Shown: positions 56,656 to 64,000 of the stretch, in pieces
How the letters are laid out: every line of letters starts with the position of its first letter
Position numbering within the stretch: the first letter of the stretch is position 1
Assembly: GCA_013399875.1 (NCBI GenBank)
Contig: VXAZ01006221.1
Coordinates: 1-64,000 of the forward strand
Reading direction: 5' to 3'
DNA from: Gymnorhina tibicen
Taxonomy: Eukaryota; Chordata; Aves; Passeriformes; Artamidae
DNA length: 64,000 nucleotides
Program-made: the position numbers and the translations under genes
The notes under the pieces: model-generated
The model's input: only the letters and a program-made list of their open reading frames with translations
Databases searched by the model: none
Told to the model about the DNA's origin: nothing

Positions 56656-58511
56656 ATGGGGCCGAGTCCTGCGCCCGTCCTTGTTCTCGCGCTGCTGCTG
56701 CTGCTCTGGGCCCCGGTGAATGGTGAGTGCCCCCCCCGCACCCCAGGGCGGCCACGGCCTCAGCATGGGGGTTCCTGCCCAGCTCCCCAGTTCCTGCCTC
56801 CTCCTGCAGCCAGGTGCTGGTGCAGCCCACGAGGAGGGGTCCAGGGATCCTGGGAAGGGACGGAGGGACACTGCCCCGTGCCCCTCAGCTGACCCGGCCT
56901 CTCTCCTGCAGGGCAGCCCCGGGGACGGATCCTGAGGGGCTCCGTGGCCAAGCCCCACCTGAAGCCGTACATGGCCTCGCTGCAGATGGACGGGAAGCAC
57001 GTCTGTGGGGGCTTCCTCATCGCTGAGCAGTGGGTGCTGAGCGCTGCCCACTGCACCGAGGAGACGTGAGTGTGTGTGGGGGTCAGTGCATGGCCGGGGG
57101 GGCTGCTGGACTCAGGCCAACTCCCAGTCCATAGCCTCGACCCTGGTGTCAGAGCATGGGACTGAGCTCCCACCTGCAGGGAGGACCAGGCAGGGGCTGC
57201 AGGACCTCTCGGAGCTCCCTGGTGGGCTCTCCAACCCCCCACAGCACCCCATTTCCATGGCTGGGTGCAGTGACACCCCCAGCCGTTTGTCCCACACTCT
57301 GACTCTCTTCCAGGGATGGCAAACTCTTCCAGGTGCTGCTGGGTGCCCACTCGCTGACGGAACCGGAGCCCCACAAACGCCTGTACCAAGTGCGCGCCCA
57401 GTTCCCCCACCCTGGCAGCAACATCCACAACAACAAGGATGACCTTCTCCTCCTCCAGGTGGGCTGGCGGCTGACGGGATCCTCCTCCCCACCAGGCACA
57501 GCCCCGTTCCTGCAAATCCCGCTATCCCTTGGGACAGGGTCACTGACTGGCCGGAGGAAATCCTCATGGTCCGGCTGTGCCTGGTTCCCCTGTGCCATGG
57601 GACCATCCCTGCTTCCCCCACCAAAGACCTTTGAGCTGTGTCCAAATGCCTCCATCTTCCTCACAGCTCCAGCTCTGGTCTCTGGCTGCATCCTGGGGCT
57701 TCATTCAGGAGGCAAAGCCCTGAGTGTGGCTGAGGCCGGGGTGGTCCCAGTATCAGGGCTGGGCTCGCTGTGCCCTGCTGGGTACAGGTGCCCCTGTGAC
57801 CTGGGTCCCCCCTGGCTTTGTGGCAGCTGGAGGAGAAAGCGGAGCTGAACACGGACGTGCGGGTGCTGCCCTTCCAGCGGGAGGACAGGGACGTGGCGGC
57901 CGACACGGTGTGCGAGGTGGCGGGATGGGGCACCATCGACCACAGTGGCCGCCGGCCGGACAAGCTGCACCAGGTGGAGCGGCCGGTGATCAGCCGCGAC
58001 GTCTGCAACCACCGCACGCGCCACGACGGCACCATCACCGAGAACATGATGTGCACCGACTCCCGCAGGATGGACACCTGCAAGGTACCACGCACCCACC
58101 ACGGAAGCACGGCCGGACCCCCGGAGGGCTGGGAGGGGGCAAGAGGGGACGATGCCCAGAGCCTGGGAGAGGCGAGGGGCTGCGGAGCAGGAGGGGATGA
58201 TGTCCCCTGGGTGAGGTGGCCCTGTGCTGGCTGCTGCAGAGCAGCTCACAGGAGCCTGGAGGAAGAATGAGGGGTGGGAGATGGGCTGGGGTGTCCTAGC
58301 AAACCCTTGGCCATGCTGACGACCTTTGGTCCTGCAGGGAGACTCCGGTGGCCCCCTGGTCTGCGGTGGGGTGGCCGAGGGGGTGGTCACGGCCGGCTCC
58401 CGCGTCTGCGGCAACTACAAGAAACCGGCCATCTACACCCGCATCGCCCCGTACGCGGCCTGGATCGACAGCATCATGGCCTCCGCGGATGGGGAGGGGG
58501 ACACTCGCTGA
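56656..58511 (+). CDS. CFD: Complement factor D (adipsin), complete, five exons
   Basis: Secreted S1 serine protease that cleaves factor B bound to C3b, the rate-limiting step of the alternative complement pathway. Exons: 56656-56722, 56912-57065, 57314-57458, 57827-58084, 58338-58511. They total 798 nt, or 265 residues. Residues 1 to about 22 are a leucine-rich signal peptide; a short propeptide ends at Arg28. The mature chain starts ILRG at residue 29, where human has ILGG. The catalytic triad is His69 (SAAHC), Asp117 (KDDLLLLQ) and Ser211 (GDSGGP). The specificity-pocket Asp is residue 205 (MDTCK), giving Arg-directed cleavage. The self-inhibitory segment reads [10 protein letters not shown] (human VTSGSRVCGN). 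A tail of about ten residues follows the usual end, with acidic residues. Close matches to the human protein include [20 protein letters not shown] and SRVCGN. Confidence 0.97.
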
Positions 58512-58801
58512 GGGGACCGCAGGGACCTGCTCCCTGCCACGGCTTGCTGCTGCCAGCACGGCCAGAGCACCCACAGTGCCGCCCCGCTGCGTGCCAGGGG
58601 CTCCCACCGCCGCCCACCCCGCTGCCGGAGTGTCCCCCCACGCCAGGAGGAGGGCTGGGCCAGGGCACTGGCGAGGAACCAAGGAAGGGGGTCCCTGGAC
58701 CCCGCTTACAAAGCTCAGGGCCCAGGTGGGGGAGATATTGGGGGTCACAGCCCTCAACAGGCTTTGCTGAAGGTGCCCAAAACGCTGCCTGCGACTGCTG
58801 C

Positions 58802-58807
58802 AATAAA
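58802..58807 (+). terminator. CFD: Poly(A) signal of CFD
   Basis: AATAAA lies 291 nt after the CFD stop codon, followed by a GT-rich stretch. It gives a compact 0.3 kb 3' UTR, as expected for this gene. Confidence 0.8.
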
Positions 58808-58829
58808 GTGATGATGATTCCTGCAGAGC

Positions 58830-60230
58830 GGCTGGGCTGGGGGAGTGGGGTGCATGGGGGGAGCTGGGGGGGTCTGCACGGGAACCCCTGCCTGGGGGGA
58901 CCTGGACACGGGGTGGGACATGCTGAGGCTGAGCCCTTGGGGACGGTGTGGCCTTGGGTGGGAGCAGGGGACACATCCTGCAGTGTGGCCACGATAGGAT
59001 CCAGATCCGGGACCTCGCGCAGGGTCATTGTGTGAATATTTGGGAAAGCAGAATCTGCCTGTTGCTGATATGGCAGTGGCAGCTCCAGCTCCCACAGTGG
59101 GATCCATGCTGGAACCCAGCAGGATTCTCACTGGGACCCTCCAGTCCCAGGAGTGGAGGGGCAGGGCGGGGCAGAGCGCCCATCTTCCCACCACAACCCT
59201 GGTCACCCCCAGACCCCTCCTCTCCCACTGCCCTATCCTGGAGGGAGCAGGGCCCAGGCACAAGAGATGGGAGCAGGGCAGCAGCACGGCCCAGGGCACT
59301 GCCAGACCCCTCCTGTCCCATTCCCGGAGCTCCGAAGTCAGCAGGGGGACAAGGGGGACACGAATGTGTCTCCATCCCCCTGCTGTGCTGCTGTTCCCCA
59401 TTCCCAATCAAACATTAAATAACCCCAAACCTGTTTTCTGAGAAAAAGGAGCTCACAGAGGGCCCGGGTTGAGTTTTACTTACAGGGGAAAAGAGCCTTA
59501 ACAAGGTGCAGCTTCCTAATTAGCCATCTGATTGTCCCTAATCACCAGCAGAGCAGGGGGGAGAGGTCTGTACAGCTCTTACAGCTCTGTGCAGCGAAAC
59601 AATCGCTGGAGTCGAGGGATGAACTCTGTCACCAGCTCCAGCTCTCGGAATTTCTAATGAAATCATGGTTCCGGAGGGAAAGGAATGTACCAAGACTGGC
59701 TCATTCCCTCTCTTAAACGGTCTGGGGGGACCTGGAGCTGCTGGTTGGGATGCAGCAGCAGAAGGCTCCAGGCTCTCCTCCCTATGAGCTGAAGGACTTG
59801 TGGGCGAAGAGGGGGCCCAGGTCACCCCCAGAGGGGCCCCAGATCACCCCCAGAGGGCTGGGGCTCCAGGGCACAGCCACGCTGGCTCCAGGAGGTTCTG
59901 ATTTCCTGTCGGGGCAGCAGCAGCTCAGGGGGCCAAGGGAGGGCAAAAGCCTGAAAGGATTTTTGGCTGCACCAGGAACGCTCCTCCTCTGTCACGCTCA
60001 AGTGTCCAGCTTTGCCTGAAGCTGGAGGCTTACACAACCCCAAGGATTTGATGTTTTTAACTCGAGTGTCCACAAGGCCTTGAAAACACCCATTTCCCCC
60101 TTCCCCTTTTCCCAACGATGGTGGTTCCTTTCCTGACAGATGCTCCAGCAGCCCTCCCATGGCTCTGCTGCCCCGGCCCCACGCTGGGTGGCCATGACAC
60201 ACCACAGACTCAAACCACATGGTTCTGTAC
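58830..60230. other. Intergenic region between CFD and MED16 (convergent genes)
   Basis: No coding exon recognised. One less GC-rich patch at about 59510-59550 carries two TAAT-type homeodomain cores (CTAATTAGCC and CCCTAATCACC) and could be a small regulatory element. Otherwise nothing stands out. Confidence 0.5.
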
Positions 60231-60245
60231 AAAATTCAGAGAATT

Positions 60246-60251
60246 TTTATT
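60246..60251 (-). terminator. MED16: Poly(A) signal of MED16
   Basis: TTTATT on the plus strand gives AATAAA on the minus strand, about 530 nt past the MED16 stop codon. The 3' UTR would therefore be about 0.55 kb. Confidence 0.65.
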
Positions 60252-60782
60252 TACAAGAGCAAGAGGCAAAGGGAGGGTTCACTCCAGGCAGCAGCACTCG
60301 TGTTCCTGCTCCCATCCAACACCGATGGGCACACAGGAGGGGCAAGTTTGCTGAGGGATCAGGAGTGCCCAGCCCATGTGGCACTTCCCAAGCAGCCGGA
60401 GGCACAGGATGGATGTGAGGTACCAAGTGTTTGCTCCCCTCAGCTGGGACTTTGTTCCTCACCAGCCACACCATCACCACTCTCTGCCCAGGCCAGGGCA
60501 GCTGCCAGGACGTGGCTGCTCCACTGGCACAGCCCTGAAACACAGCCAGGCTCTCCCCTCCCGGGCCCCAAATGATGAGGAAACCTCAGGCATTCCTTTC
60601 CAGCTCTTCCCTGGTAAAAGAGGCAGAGCTCCCTCAGCTCTGTTTCCAAGCACAGCTCGACCAAGGACGAGCAGTGGCAGCTTTTCCAGCGTGAGGGAGA
60701 GGAGCTGCCACTCCCTTGTCCCAAAACCTCCATGAAGGGAGCCCCGTGCAGCTCTTGGCCCCCACTGCACCCCGGGAAGGGC

Positions 60783-63619
60783 TCAGGAGTAGCTGAGGGG
60801 CATCTTCCTCCACAGCCCCCCACACAGGCAGTTCTTGATCCAGCGCTGCTCCCACTGCTTCACCGCTGTCACCTTGTTGGGCGACTTCAGCATGGTGACA
60901 CAGCCACACCTGGGGGGACACGGAGGGTGCAGCCAGCCCGGGGGGCAGCGGAGAGCCAGCCCTGCTGGGGTGCTGCATGGATCACACAGGGATCCGGGTA
61001 TCCGTGGGGGAAACCAGCTCCTGTCATCTGCAGGTGACACTTGTGAGCACCAAAACCAGCTGAAACCAGCGAGCAACGATCCCGCTGAGCGCTCTGCTGG
61101 AGCTGGAGCCTGGCAAGGAACAGCCCCAGCTGCTGTTTATACATGAAACAACTGACAGTCATCTCACAAAAATGATCTGCTACAGAGGCTTTCTATTAAA
61201 ACCAGTAATTAAAGCTAATTCAATCACATGACTTAGATGGATGTTTGTTCCCTGAGCCATTATCCTGAAATCCAGGCTCTCCCGTGAGGGTGGATGAGTA
61301 GGACAGCATGAAATGCGAGCCTGGTGGAAAGATGACCCCAAAATGGGAGCAGGGGCAGTGGGGTGGTTCCTCCCTCCAGCCCCGCTATGAGCACACAGGT
61401 GCTTTAATGACCAGTCCCACAGAACTGGGCATCACACACAGGAGTTGCTGTAGGGTCTCCTCCAGGCCAGATTCATTCAAGAGCCTGATCTGATCTGTTT
61501 GATTTTTAACCCAGGGCCAGGTTGCAACAACGCCACTCTCTGACAACAGTCTGGGTGTCCACAGCCACAACCGGCCTTGGAGAGCTCCTGAAGGGCACAG
61601 GACAGTCCAAGTCCTGCCCAAGCTCCACTGCAAGTGTCACTTACCTGGTACAGGACTTGCATTCCTCTGTTGGGTACGCGCCCAGGTGCAGCCGCCTCAG
61701 GTGGTCAATTTTGGGCTGTCCAGGGGCCCTGGGGAGGGAGAACAGGACTTTCCTAGAGTGTCACTTTCCACAAGCTGCTCCCAGGACAGGGAGCTGCATC
61801 TCACGTGGCAGAGGCTCTGCCCACTTGCCCACCCAGTGCCACGAGATTCGTGGTCACGATGTCCCAATCAATCACATTAATTAATGGGGTTTTCCCCCCA
61901 TTTGCTATCACTTTTCAGTACTTAAAATTCTCAGCCCATCACAAGCTGAGAAACAGATTTAAGCAGAGAGGACAAACTGCTCTTGGGTCCCAGCAGCAAG
62001 GAGACAAGCCAAACCTCAGCTGCCAAAACCCCTTCCCACCACAGCACTGACTCGTTCCAGGGGTTTATACCTGACAAAGGCATCGAACTGGGAAGAGACA
62101 GTGTGGCCAACGAGCCCGGGAGCCTTCCCAAACTGCAGCCGGACCAGCTGCTTGTTCTGCAGCTTGCTGATGATGCCGTCGTTGATGGGCAGCCAGTCAA
62201 TGTTGGGAATGAGCAGCTGGCTGGGCAGGAGGCAGCACTCGTCGATAAGGGCATCGTCGGGCTCCGTGATGTGATTTTCCTCACGACCTGCGTGGGAAAC
62301 GAAGGAAAGAACCCGTGTGACCTTTACATTTCTCCTTCAGAGCTCCAGAGAGCTGCGTGCAGCCTCCTCCTCCACTGCCAACTCAGCCTGGAAAACAATA
62401 ACCTTGGCAGCTGCATTTCCCCTTTCTGAATGTGCCAGACCCCCTCGGAGTCACGTCCCACCCCGCTGTTGCAGGAATTACAGTTCAGGGAACCGGCCAC
62501 ACTCACAGCACAGCCAGAGCTTGGTCAGGAGCCGGAAGAGCAGGGACATGCTGTCCTGGGTGTCGGAGGTTGCCGTGTAGACGGGGAGGCAGCTGGGCTT
62601 CAGCAGCCCCCAGATGCGGATCACCACCATGAGCTCCCGGAACATGCCGAGGGATGCGCCGTCGCGCAGGAAGCTGTGCCCGGGGCGCACCGGGGAGCCC
62701 TGAGGGGGGACAGCGGCGTGGGTGGGGCTCACACCGGCCCGGGTGGGGCTCACACCGGCCCCAGCCACCAAGCTGCATGCAGGCAGCTCCTGCTTCCAGC
62801 AGCACGCACCCTATGGAACCCACTGCTGGGGATGTCGGAGGGTGACCCGAAGGTGACAACTCCGCAGAGCTGTGTCAAGAGTGTCCCCAGGTCCCCCAGG
62901 TACCCTGCTGGTCACCGGCCCCACACAGGCATGGGAAGGGCCATTCTCTAATTCTGCTGTTCCTTACTCCTCCCCAGTGCCTGTGCTGACAGGGACACGT
63001 GGCCCTGTGTGCCCCGGATAAAGCTCCCCAGCACTGCCCACGGGTGTTTGTGCCCCCTCAGCATGTTCCTGGCACTCCAGGTCTCACCTGGTTGGGAAGG
63101 CTGGCCAGCAGGTAGAGCACAAAATCCCCCACCCACTGGATGAGCTGCTGCAGGGACTGCAGCGTCGTCATCTCCAGGACAAACTCTTCCGTCTTCAGGT
63201 TAATCATCACCTTGTCAATGTCTGGAAGAGAAGCAAGACATTGTCTGGCTCAGGAAGATGGACCCAAACCTCACACCCTCCCTGCAGAGGTCACCCTTCT
63301 CCTCCTCCTCCTCAAACCCGGGAGTTACTGTGAGACTGTGACATCGTAGGGAACGATCCAATCCCACACCTTGGGAAGGCGGTGAGGGATGCTGTGAGCA
63401 GTCAGTACCTACATCCGTGATCTTGGAGCAGATCTCGGTGAGCCGGTCCCCGGGGCTCTTGTCGGGGGTGTTGAGGAAGTGCGGGCGCAGCAGCGACTTC
63501 AGGGTGCAGCTGATGGCGATGAGGAAGAGCTTGGCGTGGTAGTCACACACACGGGCGATGGTGCTGGAGGAGAGCTTGCACAGCGACGCCTTCATGGCAA
63601 CGATGCGCGTGGAGAGCAC
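60783..63619 (-). CDS. MED16: Mediator complex subunit 16, last six coding exons (gene continues past the right edge)
   Basis: Exons, 5' to 3' on the minus strand: 63619-63409, 63221-63088, 62699-62507, 62287-62071, 61728-61645, 60909-60783 (stop TGA at 60783-60785). They total 966 nt, encoding the final 321 of roughly 880 residues, and all junctions are in frame. MED16 is a tail-module subunit of Mediator that transmits signals from DNA-bound activators to RNA polymerase II. Very strong family matches are [79 protein letters not shown] and [14 protein letters not shown]. The C-terminal cysteines (CKSC, CGC, CLC) form the conserved putative metal-binding end. Start codon, N-terminal WD40 part and promoter are outside the window. 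Bases 63620-64000 appear to be intron. Confidence 0.97.
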
Positions 63620-64000
63620 CTGAGCGATGGGGAAAGGCAGCATGAGGCACAAGGAAAGGCAGAATTAGCATAAGCTCATTAAAGCTGCTGCTCTGCTTTA
63701 CTCTCCGCTCTCCCTTTCTGCCGCAGGAGCGACAGGAACGGCGCGCGCTGCGCACGTGAGCGCTGCGCTGGGCACGTGCTGCTGTTCCCAGAATCTGCCA
63801 AAAATAGACTTCACCATCTCACCCCGAGTTTCCAGCAGGTAGAGAGACCTGCTGATGTCAGTGAAAAGTGACAGAGCGCTGGTGACATGGAGGCTCTGCC
63901 CAGCTCCATCACTGCCCGAGCCAGGCACTCAGAGAGCACAGCCAGGCAGAGCCACCCTTGTCCTGAGGACTGGCACTGGCTGCTCCCCCCTCCAAGTCCC

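Overview
This is a 64 kb piece of vertebrate nuclear DNA, almost certainly from a bird and probably from a GC-rich microchromosome. The evidence is that all genes are intron-containing with GT-AG junctions, the recognisable repeats are CR1 LINE fragments, and the gene order PTBP1(+) - PLPPR3(-) - CFD(+) - MED16(-) matches the human 19p13.3 block. In chicken that block is expected on chromosome 28 (my knowledge, not checked). Short introns and GC-rich intergenic DNA in the right third also fit an avian microchromosome. Two runs of N (20327-20480 and 54507-54735) and a single N (49725) are assembly gaps in GC-rich DNA.

Layout. 1-560 is GC-rich with a 22-23 bp tandem repeat. About 0.85-5.1 kb on the minus strand, perhaps reaching the CpG island at 9.7-10.15 kb, is a KIAA1958-like gene of the Crypton-recombinase-derived DUF3504 family. 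From 10.2 to 19.5 kb I recognise no gene, only a pentanucleotide repeat, a minisatellite at 13.1 kb and one orphan exon-like ORF at 17.67 kb. The PTBP1 promoter (CpG island with YY1-like and CCAAT motifs) lies at 19.6-20.2 kb. PTBP1 runs from 20.18 to about 47.65 kb, and its 15 coding exons could be placed to the base. A second GC-rich, gene-poor stretch spans 48.3-49.7 kb. PLPPR3 occupies 50.0-53.9 kb on the minus strand with seven coding exons. A CpG-rich region with a gap follows at 54.1-56.4 kb. Complement factor D (CFD) is complete at 56.66-58.81 kb with five exons. The last six coding exons of MED16 fill 60.2-63.6 kb on the minus strand, and the rest of that gene lies beyond the right edge.

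The genes are not one pathway. PTBP1 is a nuclear splicing repressor, PLPPR3 a membrane protein of axon growth, CFD the secreted protease of the alternative complement pathway, and MED16 a Mediator tail subunit. The points most worth attention are: a domesticated transposase-derived paralogue beside PTBP1; the exact 34-nt autoregulatory exon 11 of PTBP1; CR1 insertions very close to acceptors in PLPPR3 (last intron) and PTBP1 (before exon 9); the missing poly-glutamate box in PLPPR3; an unusual activation N-terminus in CFD; and two orphan exon-like ORFs of unknown identity. I found no CRISPR, prokaryotic, viral or toxin features.
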